Below, piece after piece: positions 7,088 through 15,266 of a stretch of DNA of 42,722 nucleotides (position 1 is the first letter of the stretch; each line of letters starts with the position of its first letter). The position numbers and the translations under genes are program-made. The DNA comes from Acinetobacter bereziniae LMG 1003 = CIP 70.12 (GTDB taxonomy: Bacteria > Pseudomonadota > Gammaproteobacteria > Pseudomonadales > Moraxellaceae): contig NZ_KB849755.1 in assembly GCF_000368925.1 (NCBI RefSeq), positions 855,770-898,491 on the forward strand, read 5' to 3'. Under the pieces are notes generated by a model, which saw only the letters and a list, made by a program, of their open reading frames with translations, was not told where the DNA came from and did no database searches.

Positions 7088-7798
7088 ATGAATACTATCC
7101 CTAAACTACAAACTCCAGTTTCAACAGATTTCAAAGGTATAAAGCTTTCTGCTGAAGATCAGCTTTCTTTTGATGCTTGGTCCACTCACATACGCTATTG
7201 CAGTTACTTTGTCTTATCTATAGAAGGTGATATTCATCCAATGGGTAGTTGGGATGCACCATTTTTCAGTATCGAAGAATTAAATGCATTTGCACGAAAC
7301 ATTCTTACTATTCACCCTGAACTGGAAGATCATCTTTCTTGAACTTTTGGAAATATTACTGTTCGTATTTTAGACAATACTCCACATAATGCACACTGGC
7401 AAATTTGGCAAGAAAAGCACCGTGAGCGTATTGCTAAACTAGAACAAATTAACAAAGAGCGTGCTGAGCGTCATGAAAAGCGTAAGGTAGAACTTCTAAA
7501 ACGATGGGAATATGTAAAATCATCAATGAATGATTGTTATTATTTTTGTGTGTTTAGAAAAGGACATGAAGTTTATCCCTTTGGTTTGAATCAAACGCCT
7601 TACTTCACTTATGAAGAGGCTGAACAGGAATATCGTGTAAATCAACTTATACATAGAGGTGAAGAGTTTTATATCGGTTTTGGAGGGTTTGACATCGATT
7701 TCATTATGGATGGTGAATGTTCCTCTGAAGCTGAACAAAAATGGATTGATCAACACAAATTACGCATCCAAGCCTTAAAGTCAACGGTGGCGGCATGA
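7088..7798 (+). pseudogene. duplicated-domain phage protein split by an in-frame TGA at 7340-7342
   Basis: From ATG 7088 (AGAGG nine bases upstream) one reading frame runs to 7798, interrupted only by TGA 7340-7342. The two parts carry related blocks: YFVLSIEGDIHPMGSWDAPF in the first and YFCVFRKGHEVYPFGLNQTP in the second, each followed by an EE-containing helix. The linker between them has no in-frame ATG until 7526, and that ATG has no ribosome-binding site. The coding sense of the linker (charged helix KERAERHEKRK) is intact. The simplest reading is one protein of about 236 residues with a nonsense mutation. Readthrough or two separate polypeptides remain possible. Function unknown. Confidence 0.7.
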
Positions 7799-8211
7799 AT
7801 AATATTGTCCAATTCTCAAAGACAAAAACCTTCTCTTCAACAAAAGAATCTGTCCAGCCACTTCTAGATTTGAGCGACCCTCAATTAGTAGCAGATATGG
7901 GGAGAGCGGATAAATTGGTGACGTACGATATCAATGCGATGAGTATTGATGAACTTCGTGATCATGTCCGATGTTCGATCATACAGCTCTATAAAGATCG
8001 TATGCACCATAAACAGGAATGTAATACGTTCAAAAGTATCTATCGCTTATTTGGTGCATTCCTAGAACGGCGTTGCAAAGAAGAGCTTAAGGTCTACCGT
8101 GATTCAAATGGTAAGAATTTAGCTGCTGAAGGTAAGGCACTCGCTTTTGACGAAGCATTAAATACCTTACCAATTACGATCGGCACTACTTATGCGACAG
8201 AAATGCGATGA
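7795..8211 (+). CDS. phage accessory protein coupled to the split gene (138 aa)
   Basis: The ATG overlaps the preceding TGA as ATGA, so translation is probably coupled to the upstream gene. If ribosomes stop at 7340, this gene may also be poorly translated. The protein has no motif I recognise. A central helical region (ELRDHVRCSIIQLYKDRMH, then FKSIYRLFGAFLERRCKEELK) looks soluble and cytoplasmic. It ends at 8211 without an obvious terminator and is followed by short AT-rich DNA and the AlpA-like gene. Confidence 0.7.
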   Translation: MNNIVQFSKTKTFSSTKESVQPLLDLSDPQLVADMGRADKLVTYDINAMSIDELRDHVRCSIIQLYKDRMHHKQECNTFKSIYRLFGAFLERRCKEELKVYRDSNGKNLAAEGKALAFDEALNTLPITIGTTYATEMR

Positions 8212-8261
8212 GATTTAAGTATTACTCAATCACCCGGATACCTTATGTGTTCGGGTATCAA

Positions 8262-8342
8262 ATGAAATATATTTTTAAAAATGTTGCTTTGCATGAAAGC
8301 TATTGCCCTTTTAATGATGCAATGTGTAAAGAAGCAAACTGA
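8262..8342 (+). CDS. possible 26-residue peptide gene
   Basis: ATG 8262 opens a short frame (MKYIFKNVALHESYCPFNDA, ending CKEAN) with two cysteines. An inverted repeat GATACC / GGTATC (8237-8259) lies just upstream and no clear ribosome-binding site is seen. It lies in the gap between two real genes. Evidence is limited to its natural-looking composition. Confidence 0.3.
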   Translation: MKYIFKNVALHESYCPFNDAMCKEAN

Positions 8343-8373
8343 TAATTGTTGTAGGAATACTAGAGGAAAGTTA

Positions 8374-8640
8374 ATGACTGCTATTACAAATGTTGGTGAT
8401 TTTGTTGTTGCATTACCACCACGTGATATTTGGCTAACAGATGAACAAGCAGCAACTTTTCTGAGTTATTCACTTGTTCATTTTAAAAGCCATGTGATTT
8501 GTTTGGGTGACTTTCCAGCACCTAGGTACATCATGGCAAATTCGAAAGGTCGTAGATGGAATTTAGAATCTATTTCTAAATGGTTAAGAAATCGTCCAGA
8601 AACTACAAAAAAAGTAGTTGGTAGACCTCGCAAAATTTAG
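8374..8640 (+). CDS. AlpA/excisionase-like DNA-binding protein (88 aa)
   Basis: The core IWLTDEQAATFLSYSLVHFK, then APRYIMANSKGRRWNLESISKWLRNRP, follows the pattern of AlpA/MerR-type small phage regulators: a helix-turn-helix for target choice followed by a W-N-L-I-W helix. Such proteins act as excisionase partners or activate integrase. Start ATG 8374 has AGAGGAAAG upstream; the longer frame from 8281 is rejected. It is the last gene of the rightward group and points at the suspected attachment region, where an integrase would be expected, but none is present. Confidence 0.75.
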   Translation: MTAITNVGDFVVALPPRDIWLTDEQAATFLSYSLVHFKSHVICLGDFPAPRYIMANSKGRRWNLESISKWLRNRPETTKKVVGRPRKI

Positions 8641-8830
8641 CGGGGTTGATACTTAAAAATCTGTGGATAAAAAATAAAATACGCCAATTTTACGCCAAAT
8701 CACAACTAAGTTATTGATTTTATTGTAAGGTATGGTACGCCCAGCGGACACAGGAATTTAATTATACACTATTGATTTTATTTAATTATATTTTTATAAT
8801 TTTAAATTATACCCCCAAATATACCCTCAT
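8641..8830. other. candidate attachment junction between two prophages
   Basis: No gene is seen here. It contains TACGCCA repeated eleven bases apart (8679-8698), a 13-base direct repeat TATTGATTTTATT at 8712 and 8770, a string at 8733-8749 whose complement ends CTGGGCGTACCA like a tRNA 3' end, and paired ATACCC motifs near 8811-8828. Short paired repeats beside a core are typical of integrase arm sites. The att assignment is inference from position and these motifs. Confidence 0.35.
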
Positions 8831-8976
8831 AAATAAATGTGAGTCGGATTCTATTCCCTGATAAACCTATTTTATCACAATATCCATTTAGCACACATAT
8901 TGATCGTATCAATATCACCTATCAAAACAAAGCGACTTATTTTGACGCGTCCCTGTTTATCCACATCTTTTTAAAT

Positions 8977-9030
8977 TTGAATTCAATCTGTGACAATTCT
9001 ATCATTATTTTGATTTCGTAACGATTTCAA
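8977..9030 (+). promoter_or_regulatory. umuC promoter with UmuDAb-like SOS operator
   Basis: TTGAAT (8977-8982) and TATCAT (9000-9005) are 17 bases apart. Starting at 9010, nine-base arms TTGATTTCG and CGATTTCAA flank TAA, with seven of nine positions paired. The form TTGA, G-TAA-C centre, TCAA agrees with the 21-base UmuDAb/DdrR box reported for Acinetobacter error-prone polymerase genes. It would cover the transcription start, 4 bases before the umuC ATG. The rest of 8831-9033 shows no credible gene. Confidence 0.6.
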
Positions 9031-9033
9031 AAG

Positions 9034-10320
9034 ATGAAAGATAAAATTATTGCACTCATTGATATAAACAATTGCTATGTCTCATGCGAGCGTTTATTTC
9101 AGCCAAATCTAAACAACAAGCCTGTCATTGTACTCTCAAACAATGATGGCTGTGCCGTGGCTCGAAGTCAGGAAGCAAAAGACTTGGGAATCAAGATGGG
9201 TGTTCCCCTATTCCAAATTAAAGACATTGTTGAAAAGCATAATGTTGTTGTTCTATCGAGCAATTATGCTGTTTACGAAGAAATGTCTAATCGATTCACA
9301 AGAACAATCAAAACATTTGTGAGTGAGAAAGATGTTGAAGTGTACTCAATTGATGAAACCTTTGTTGAGCTGACAAGTTACAAGAATCAAGATTTAAACT
9401 TACTTGCTCAAAACATTAAAGACGCCCTTTTAAAGTGGCTTGGGTTACCTGTATGTATAGGCATTGGTCGCAGTAAAACAGAAGCTAAAATTGCTAACCA
9501 CATCGCCAAGAAAAACAAATATTTTAATGGTATCTGTAATTTGCATGAGATGGACCCATGTTCAAAAGAAGAACTATTTCAGCATATAGATGTTAGCGAA
9601 GTTTGGGGAGTTGGACGAAAGCACAGTAAAAAGCTTCATTCACTCAATATTAAATCTGTTTTTGATCTCGCTATTGCAGATCCAGCGTTCATACAAAGTC
9701 AATTTTCTGTAGTCATGAAGCGCACAGTCTTGGAACTGCAAGGTACAGCATGCATTGAGCTTGAAGAAGTTGCACCCGATAAAAAACAGATAGTTTCGTC
9801 TCGTTCATTCGGGCAACGTGTAACTGATAAAGATGCACTTTCAGAAGCAATGAGCAGTTATATTCAGAATGCAGTTAAAAAATTAAGGCGGCAAAGTGGA
9901 TTGACTGGCTGTGTCATAGCATTTGCACATTCAAACCCTTTTGATACGAAGAAACCTTTCTACAAAGCGAGTGTGAGTGTTTCATTTCCTGAGCCTACTG
10001 ATAGCGCAGCGCAGATTATTAAGAGCGTATTGAGGCAGATAGATAAAGTATTTAAAGAAGGTGTCGAGTTCAAAAAGTGTGGGGTGATTTTGACTTGTAT
10101 TGAGTCAAAATCGAGATATGTGCCTGATTTGCTTGCTGACTACGATGCGATTCAAAGGAATGAAAGCTTGCAGTCTGTGTTAGAGCAAGTTGACGAGAAG
10201 TTTGGTAAGAAGTTGGCGATTGGACCATGTTTGTTGAAGGATAGGACTTGGAGCATGAGCCGAGAAAAATTGACGCAGAATTATTTTAGTTGGGATGGGC
10301 TGTTGACTGTGGGTGATTAA
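9034..10320 (+). CDS. umuC: translesion DNA polymerase V catalytic subunit UmuC
   Basis: The 428-residue Y-family polymerase has the catalytic residues Asp10 (IDINNCYVSCER) and Asp107-Glu108 (YSIDETFVEL), the palm/thumb region with helix-hairpin-helix (VWGVGRKHSKKLHSL), the little finger domain and a C-terminal DUF4113-like tail ending in SWDG. The length matches E. coli UmuC (422). It copies damaged DNA with low fidelity when joined by UmuD'. No umuD gene precedes it, so it must borrow UmuD from elsewhere. A predicted SOS operator overlaps its promoter. It lies beyond the lysis genes of the second prophage, where phages often carry cargo. Confidence 0.95.
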   Translation: MKDKIIALIDINNCYVSCERLFQPNLNNKPVIVLSNNDGCAVARSQEAKDLGIKMGVPLFQIKDIVEKHNVVVLSSNYAVYEEMSNRFTRTIKTFVSEKDVEVYSIDETFVELTSYKNQDLNLLAQNIKDALLKWLGLPVCIGIGRSKTEAKIANHIAKKNKYFNGICNLHEMDPCSKEELFQHIDVSEVWGVGRKHSKKLHSLNIKSVFDLAIADPAFIQSQFSVVMKRTVLELQGTACIELEEVAPDKKQIVSSRSFGQRVTDKDALSEAMSSYIQNAVKKLRRQSGLTGCVIAFAHSNPFDTKKPFYKASVSVSFPEPTDSAAQIIKSVLRQIDKVFKEGVEFKKCGVILTCIESKSRYVPDLLADYDAIQRNESLQSVLEQVDEKFGKKLAIGPCLLKDRTWSMSREKLTQNYFSWDGLLTVGD

Positions 10321-10359
10321 TTTTGCATTATTCAAAAACTTCATCATTTCCATAATATT

Positions 10360-10968
10360 ATGAAAATTACATCGCCATATTTTTTAGCATTATTGGCTAT
10401 AGTTTTGTATGCTGTAAGCATGCTTGTATATGGAACCTTATGCATATTCAAAAATGCAACCGCAAATGATATTTCTGCATTTGGTTCTATTCTTGGAGGT
10501 GTTGGTGCATTTTTTGGTGGATTTGTAGCTTTAATTATTTTTTATGGATGGAAGAGGCAACATAATAAATCTATTGTAGCAAATGAGGCAAAACTCGCTT
10601 TCAATAAAATTCATAATGAAAGAAGTATTATTCATGGGTTAAAGTTTAAATTAAATAATTTAAGTGATATTTACGAGAGCGATAGAGCTTATTATATTAG
10701 GGATTTTTTAACAGAAATAATTAAGTTACAAGAAGAACGAAATAAAAACCTTAGTTCATTAGATGAGTTTATATATCTTGTTGAAGGATCTAAACTTCAT
10801 CGGCTAATTCTTGAGTACTCTTTGCATCTTGAAAGCTTTCAAAAAATTAAGATTAGGGATTTAGGAGTAAGTCAGACTGTATTCGATGATCTAAAAGATT
10901 TTCTAGAAAATGGAAAAAACCACAATAGAAATATTTTAGAGGAACTTAAAACATATATTTTTGCATAA
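10360..10968 (+). CDS. two-helix membrane protein of unknown function (202 aa)
   Basis: Residues about 7-29 and 40-64 are hydrophobic helices, the second containing a Gly-rich face (GSILGGVGAFFGGFVALIIF). The remaining 135 residues are charged, helical and probably cytoplasmic. No family recognised. It follows umuC after 39 bases without its own clear promoter or strong ribosome-binding site, and converges on the lysis genes with only 5 bases between stops. This is a typical position for cargo at a prophage end. Confidence 0.7.
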   Translation: MKITSPYFLALLAIVLYAVSMLVYGTLCIFKNATANDISAFGSILGGVGAFFGGFVALIIFYGWKRQHNKSIVANEAKLAFNKIHNERSIIHGLKFKLNNLSDIYESDRAYYIRDFLTEIIKLQEERNKNLSSLDEFIYLVEGSKLHRLILEYSLHLESFQKIKIRDLGVSQTVFDDLKDFLENGKNHNRNILEELKTYIFA

Positions 10969-10973
10969 AAACA

Positions 10974-11264
10974 TTAGTTTAGAGCCTTATTTTTCACATC
11001 ATTCAAAGCGCTACACTCATTGTATTTAGCAACAGTATCAATGATCCATAGCGTAATTTCTTTGCCCTGCCCTGACTCAAGTTTTAAGAGTTTAGGGCAA
11101 GGCACAATCAGATTAGCTGGAATCGTCGGTGATAAGTGAGTTGATGTTGCGCAAGCCATCAGCATCAATACAAAGGTTGTTATAAACAGGACGCTCAATG
11201 ATCTTTTGCACTTCACGTGTAACTGTTTCGACTTTGACACGTTGCTCTGATTTAAGTTGTTCAT
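10974..11264 (-). CDS. Rz1-like outer-membrane spanin lipoprotein
   Basis: The 96-residue product has a basic N-terminus, a hydrophobic signal (VLFITTFVLMLMAC) with lipobox cysteine at residue 38, then a short periplasmic region. The first half of the gene is nested inside the Rz gene in a different frame, the classic Rz/Rz1 arrangement. With Rz it spans the periplasm and fuses inner and outer membranes at the last lysis step. It is longer at the N-terminus than lambda Rz1, so an internal start is possible. It is the terminal gene of the late operon. Confidence 0.75.
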   Translation of the reverse strand: MNNLNQSNVSKSKQLHVKCKRSLSVLFITTFVLMLMACATSTHLSPTIPANLIVPCPKLLKLESGQGKEITLWIIDTVAKYNECSALNDVKNKALN

Positions 11265-11481
11265 AATCTGCGCTCACTTTGTTTATTTTGTTTTGCTTGT
11301 CTGTTAGGGCTTTCAGGTGTTCCTGTTCAATTGCTTGAATTTGTGCCACACATTTCGCTTGAGCTTTATTGAGTTGACTTACTTTGCTATTCAATAGACC
11401 AAGACAAACAATCAATAAAAAAGCGAGAAGTCCGATTAAGATTTCTCGCCATGCTTTTACAGCTAAATATAGGTAGGTCAT
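11113..11481 (-). CDS. Rz-like inner-membrane spanin
   Basis: The 122-residue protein has one N-terminal membrane helix (EILIGLLAFLLIVCLGLL) and a long coiled coil (NKAQAKCVAQIQAIEQEH onward), the expected build of an i-spanin. Its ATG overlaps the lysozyme stop as ATGA and its 3' part encodes Rz1 in another frame. The order is holin, endolysin, Rz, Rz1, all leftward. Spanin identity rests on topology and nested context rather than sequence similarity. Confidence 0.8.
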   Translation of the reverse strand: MTYLYLAVKAWREILIGLLAFLLIVCLGLLNSKVSQLNKAQAKCVAQIQAIEQEHLKALTDKQNKINKVSADYEQLKSEQRVKVETVTREVQKIIERPVYNNLCIDADGLRNINSLITDDSS

Positions 11482-11918
11482 TTTAAAAATAACTCCATTT
11501 CAGCTTTGCGACGTTTAACCAGTCCAGCCAACACACGACCACCAGCTTTGGTCCACTTTGGGAATTCAGCAGCAGCGCCTTTGTAGTCTTTGGCATTTAG
11601 CTTTTTAAGCAAAGTTGATTTGCTAAGATTACCTTCGCCCAAGTTGTAGGTGAACGAGGCTAAAGCGTCAAATTGGTTTTGATTAAGAGGCACTTTCACC
11701 AAGCGATTGATAGCGTTTTCAAATACAACTAAATCATTTCGAAGATATTGTTCTGCCTGAGATTCGGTGCATACATCGCCTTTTTTAACTCGCACACCAT
11801 TCGGGTATTTGATTGTGCCAAAGCCAATGGTCCAAACGCCCACACCATCGTCATAAGCTTTCAATCGTAGCCCTTCAAAGCCTTTGATTAGGTTGATTCC
11901 TGAGTTACTTGTCTTCAT
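11478..11918 (-). CDS. phage lysozyme (endolysin, GH24)
   Basis: The 146-residue protein has the T4-lysozyme catalytic triad with correct spacing: Glu15 (KGFEGLRLKAYDD), Asp24 and Thr30 (VWTIGFGT). Family members cleave the NAM-NAG bond of peptidoglycan. There is no N-terminal signal or SAR helix, so release should depend on the holin. The length is normal for single-domain phage endolysins. Its start overlaps the end of the holin gene by 14 bases and its stop overlaps the Rz start. Confidence 0.92.
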   Translation of the reverse strand: MKTSNSGINLIKGFEGLRLKAYDDGVGVWTIGFGTIKYPNGVRVKKGDVCTESQAEQYLRNDLVVFENAINRLVKVPLNQNQFDALASFTYNLGEGNLSKSTLLKKLNAKDYKGAAAEFPKWTKAGGRVLAGLVKRRKAEMELFLK

Positions 11919-12198
11919 TTGATTTCACCTTATCTTTAACAAATTTTTCAGCTTGAGATTCAACAAATTGACTACCTAAAGTTCCTAAAAACGCCCCTAA
12001 GCCAAGAATTGCAAGCATGTTTAAGTCAGATATCCAAATGAGTGCCCCACCTGCGCCAAGTGTTGTGAAGCCGTTCAAGATCGCTCGACCAAGAACAACT
12101 CGCAATGTTAGTTTTTCAGTGCTTACGAGTACTTTTGCCATAGCAATTACTACTCCCATTAGAATTAATTGAAGTGCCACTTTTTCATGCTCTTGCAT
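11905..12198 (-). CDS. putative holin
   Basis: The 97-residue protein has two or three hydrophobic helices (about 8-26, 36-58 and 63-80) with a charged, Lys-rich C-terminus (EKFVKDKVKSNEDK), the general shape of phage holins. It sits immediately before the lysozyme gene and overlaps it, the standard place for a holin that times lysis by forming holes in the inner membrane. A terminator-like hairpin lies upstream at 12222. Family-level similarity is not certain. Confidence 0.75.
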   Translation of the reverse strand: MQEHEKVALQLILMGVVIAMAKVLVSTEKLTLRVVLGRAILNGFTTLGAGGALIWISDLNMLAILGLGAFLGTLGSQFVESQAEKFVKDKVKSNEDK

Positions 12199-12221
12199 GT
12201 AACCCCCTAATTTTTGTCAAT

Positions 12222-12243
12222 AAAAAAGCACCCAACTGGGTGC
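12222..12243 (-). terminator. leftward hairpin between tail and lysis genes
   Basis: Stem GCACCC / GGGTGC with a four-base loop is followed on the minus strand by six T residues. It separates tail genes from the lysis cassette, so the lysis genes would need readthrough or antitermination. Confidence 0.75.
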
Positions 12244-12259
12244 CTGTATTTGGTTAATT

Positions 12260-12490
12260 TCATACTTCTATCTGAACAACAGTGCCCTGCGGTGCAGATC
12301 TTTTGATTTCATTATTTGAGATAAATACTCGATCACCCGTTTTGTATTCAACTGAACTGGTGCACATCACTAAGCCTGAATTATCAGATACTAAGACTTT
12401 GTAATTTGGGTGATTTGATGAGGTGATTACCCCTACAAATTCTGGTGTTTTTGGTATTAAATCCATTAATCGTTTTAGTGCATTACTCAT
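12260..12490 (-). CDS. small tail-module protein (76 aa)
   Basis: The start at ATG 12490 overlaps the stop of the large tail protein and has GGAG upstream; the longer frame to 12508 is unlikely. The sequence (EFVGVITSSNHPNYKVLVSD, then EYKTGDRVFISNNEIKRSAP) looks like a small beta-barrel. No specific function recognised. As the last gene of the tail block, coupled to the tail-tip protein, it is probably a structural or assembly component. Confidence 0.65.
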   Translation of the reverse strand: MSNALKRLMDLIPKTPEFVGVITSSNHPNYKVLVSDNSGLVMCTSSVEYKTGDRVFISNNEIKRSAPQGTVVQIEV

Positions 12491-14492
12491 TAACTGTGCG
12501 CTCCACATTAATTGATTGGCTCACAATAGAATATGTAAATGAAACACTTACAGCATCAACTATGCCCCACCACTCCCCATTAAATGCCAATATCTCACCT
12601 GGTACACACTCGCCAATTTCATGAGTAATTGGAAACTCGAAATCATGAGTTTCAAAATTGCCTGACTTAGCTAGCTTAGATTTACCGAATCCCCCCATAC
12701 TTACAGCATTGAATAATGGATTACTTACAGGCTCCAATAAAATGTCACCTGCAGTATTGCGTCTACGGATTTGACCAACATTGCCGTTTCTAGGATTTGT
12801 TAAAGTGATTGCGTTAAAATCCAGCAACTCATCAAAACTATCACCATGTTGAATCACAATGCTTTCAGGTAAATTTCGATCATAGTCATCTAAATTTAAG
12901 GTATCCCAAAAAGTCTTTTTATAAAGTGGTCTGATAGAAAGTGTATTACTTCCCTTTTCACTATAAACAAAGCCACCCCCAGCTTCAGCGATAAGCTTAA
13001 TCGCATCGATTGGCGCAAGATTCGTATAGCTCAAGCTTTCAGTTTCAACAATCCAGCCAAGCTCATCGATAAGCTGCCAATCCAATACAGTCTCACTACT
13101 CACTCGATCTAGTTCAGCTAGAACAAGTTGCACAGAAGTTCGTTCATTCTCTTGTAAGTAAGAGCGTACCGGTGAATATTTACTTTCAAGAAGTGCCGTT
13201 TGACTGCGCCCAGATAAGTTGTATGTGGTATCAGCAAATTTTTGAGATTTTGAATACTCTTCATACATCATCATGTGAACATTTCCATTCACATTAATTT
13301 TCAGAACATCTCCTTTTTCGAGTTTTGTCATTTCAGGCTCTGTGACAGTAAGACTGTATGACCAACACCATCGGCTACGATCTGTGCTGTAAGAGCCATT
13401 AAGCACCTTAATTTCTTCATTAGTGCGCGTATTAACAATCGATACGTCATTCACGATATACCACCAATTTTTATTAACTATTGAAGAGATACAATCATCA
13501 ACACCAAAATTTAATATGAGATTGTGGGCATCAATTTCAGTACAAGCACAAACAAAATTAAAATCTGTATCACCCTCAAACTGCGGTTTTTCAGGTTCTG
13601 GCCAAGGTGTAATAGAGTGCTTTTTATAATGTACTGGTTTGGCTTTATCCCAAGCAAAGTTACATGTCGTAACCAGCTCCAAGCCCTTATCCCAATTGAT
13701 TTGATATTTCCTTTCAAAGTGCTGTGCCACATTAAAACTATAAGTAAACTGCTTACGTTTACGAACTAGCTCAACCCAATCTATAGACCTTTGAACAAGT
13801 AATTTATTGGACTCCTCAAAAACCAAAGATTTCGTTATTTTAATTCGCTCATTGTCTTGCCATGCTATGCATGAATCTGATTTCAATCCTGTAGATTCTT
13901 CAAAGATCAATTTAATAGAATGGCTGAGACTCGATGCTTGATCATGCTTTATCTTTGATTCATGAATAATGCTTAAACCATGGTCATAAAAAAAGGCACT
14001 ATTGAGCGCCTTAAGTATTGGTTTTGAAAACTTGAGTCCTTTATTACTCAAGATTTGCTTAGTGAGTTGATAACTTGCACTAAGTTCAGCAAAGACACCT
14101 AGATTGAAGTTAATATCAAATTGTGCATTTAAGTTTGGGATGAAACTTGTATTAAAGTCAGCTTCAATTGTGCAGAACTGATCAATTCTAGTGGCTTCAA
14201 TTATTGCAAGAAAACGTGTTGAGACTTCACACACCAGATGACTAATCTGACCTTGAAGCACTTCAATTTCAGCACCAAACCCATTCTGTAGTTCAGCATC
14301 AAGAAGATTTAAAGTGAAGCTCTCAGCAAATATTTCTGAATTAAATGCTGTGTTGATCTCAGCAATTAATGACGCTTCCTGAATCTCGTCTAAACCGAAA
14401 TTTAATACAAGATTATGAGCATCAATGCTCTGAAGTTCATCTTTAAAATTAAGGTTAGTTTGCAATGGATCAGGTGGCGTATAGTTTGGCAC
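12483..14492 (-). CDS. large tail-tip / central tail protein (669 aa)
   Basis: The N-terminal half is built of repetitive beta-like segments. The motif IDAHNL-LNFG occurs twice (residues about 24-34 and 323-333). The C-terminal half (about 340-660) contains the SGRSQTALLESKYSP and GGGFVYSEKGSNTLSI region resembling hub-type tail proteins of siphoviruses. The start is GTG at 14492 with GGGGTG upstream. It probably forms the tip or hub of the tail and may contact the host surface. The specific role is inferred from position at the distal end of the tail block. Confidence 0.65.
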   Translation of the reverse strand: MPNYTPPDPLQTNLNFKDELQSIDAHNLVLNFGLDEIQEASLIAEINTAFNSEIFAESFTLNLLDAELQNGFGAEIEVLQGQISHLVCEVSTRFLAIIEATRIDQFCTIEADFNTSFIPNLNAQFDINFNLGVFAELSASYQLTKQILSNKGLKFSKPILKALNSAFFYDHGLSIIHESKIKHDQASSLSHSIKLIFEESTGLKSDSCIAWQDNERIKITKSLVFEESNKLLVQRSIDWVELVRKRKQFTYSFNVAQHFERKYQINWDKGLELVTTCNFAWDKAKPVHYKKHSITPWPEPEKPQFEGDTDFNFVCACTEIDAHNLILNFGVDDCISSIVNKNWWYIVNDVSIVNTRTNEEIKVLNGSYSTDRSRWCWSYSLTVTEPEMTKLEKGDVLKINVNGNVHMMMYEEYSKSQKFADTTYNLSGRSQTALLESKYSPVRSYLQENERTSVQLVLAELDRVSSETVLDWQLIDELGWIVETESLSYTNLAPIDAIKLIAEAGGGFVYSEKGSNTLSIRPLYKKTFWDTLNLDDYDRNLPESIVIQHGDSFDELLDFNAITLTNPRNGNVGQIRRRNTAGDILLEPVSNPLFNAVSMGGFGKSKLAKSGNFETHDFEFPITHEIGECVPGEILAFNGEWWGIVDAVSVSFTYSIVSQSINVERTVNE

Positions 14493-14508
14493 ATCTACAC
14501 CCCTTTAT

Positions 14509-14910
14509 TTATTGAAGCGTTGGTTTTAAAACAATGGAATTGAGCATTAATGTTGATCCAGCCACTAAAGTTGGATTGTTTAAAGTGATATGAGTGCCCA
14601 CTTCAAAATCCGCAACCACTTTGCCTGCAGCAGAAAATAATCGAGCAAAAATAGCTGTACCGTTTCTCAGTACGATTGCTGCATCAGTTTGCTGTAGCTC
14701 AATACTGTCTGCATTTAATTTCTTCAAACATGGCTTGGGCAATGTCATTGTAACAAGACGCTTTGATTCATCAGCTTCAATTGTTGTATTAGCAGGCTTA
14801 TCACTACTATAAAAAACAAAGGTAGCATTTTCGCTACCTTGATCAATATAATTTGTCAGAGCTTGAAGTTGAGTTAGCCCAGCTTCAATTGATGGTATTA
14901 CTGCACTCAT
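14509..14910 (-). CDS. small tail-tip associated protein (133 aa)
   Basis: A soluble protein with beta-rich composition (GTAIFARLFSAAGKVVADFE, then TLMLNSIVLKPTL) and no recognised catalytic motif. Its ATG overlaps the stop of the gene before it as ATGA, and it ends 17 bases before the large tip protein, so it is translated in series with the tail-tip set. A structural or assembly role is likely from context only. Confidence 0.6.
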   Translation of the reverse strand: MSAVIPSIEAGLTQLQALTNYIDQGSENATFVFYSSDKPANTTIEADESKRLVTMTLPKPCLKKLNADSIELQQTDAAIVLRNGTAIFARLFSAAGKVVADFEVGTHITLNNPTLVAGSTLMLNSIVLKPTLQ

Positions 14911-15266
14911 TTCGCTTTCACTCCATCAGCAATTACAGCGTTATACTCTCGTTTGGGATCAAAAGCCGTTACAAAGCATTCAATTCCTACAGCTAAGTTT
15001 CTAAAAGCATATGAACCATCGGACTTGGATAAAGTGGTCCATAAAAGCTGTTTATTACTACGCTTAAATACACAGACTTCTACACCTGGATAAATCACAT
15101 TTAGCTTTTTGGTGCTCCCTTTGATTTGTCCGAAACCTTGGTCTGAGTTCAATACGGTTATAATTCGCTTGCTAGGTTTATTGAGGATTTTATAGCCCTT
15201 AGATATTAACTTTTGATAGTCAGGATCATAATTTCCAAAGAAAACTCTCATTAATCTAATAGCCAA
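14907..15266 (-). CDS. small tail protein with Ig-like / carboxypeptidase-regulatory fold
   Basis: The middle segment (INVIYPGV-type strand LNVIYPGVEVCVFKRSNKQL, then SDGSYAFRNLAVGIECFVTAFD) follows the pattern of Ig-like regulatory domains: an L-W or V-x-v-y strand followed by DGsYxFxxL. Such domains decorate tail tips. The frame starts at TTG 15266, and GAGGAG seven or eight bases upstream supports this non-ATG start over the ATG at 15251, which has no site. It overlaps the preceding stop by 11 bases. Confidence 0.6.
   Translation of the reverse strand: MAIRLMRVFFGNYDPDYQKLISKGYKILNKPSKRIITVLNSDQGFGQIKGSTKKLNVIYPGVEVCVFKRSNKQLLWTTLSKSDGSYAFRNLAVGIECFVTAFDPKREYNAVIADGVKAK

Noticed and set aside
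8733..8749. A complete tRNA gene
   Set aside because: Only the 3' acceptor-like string is present; no T-loop, anticodon arm or 5' acceptor strand fits around it.
8839..9021. 60-residue open frame between AlpA-like gene and umuC
   Set aside because: Starts with GTG without a binding site, has no protein-like pattern, and contains the umuC promoter elements.
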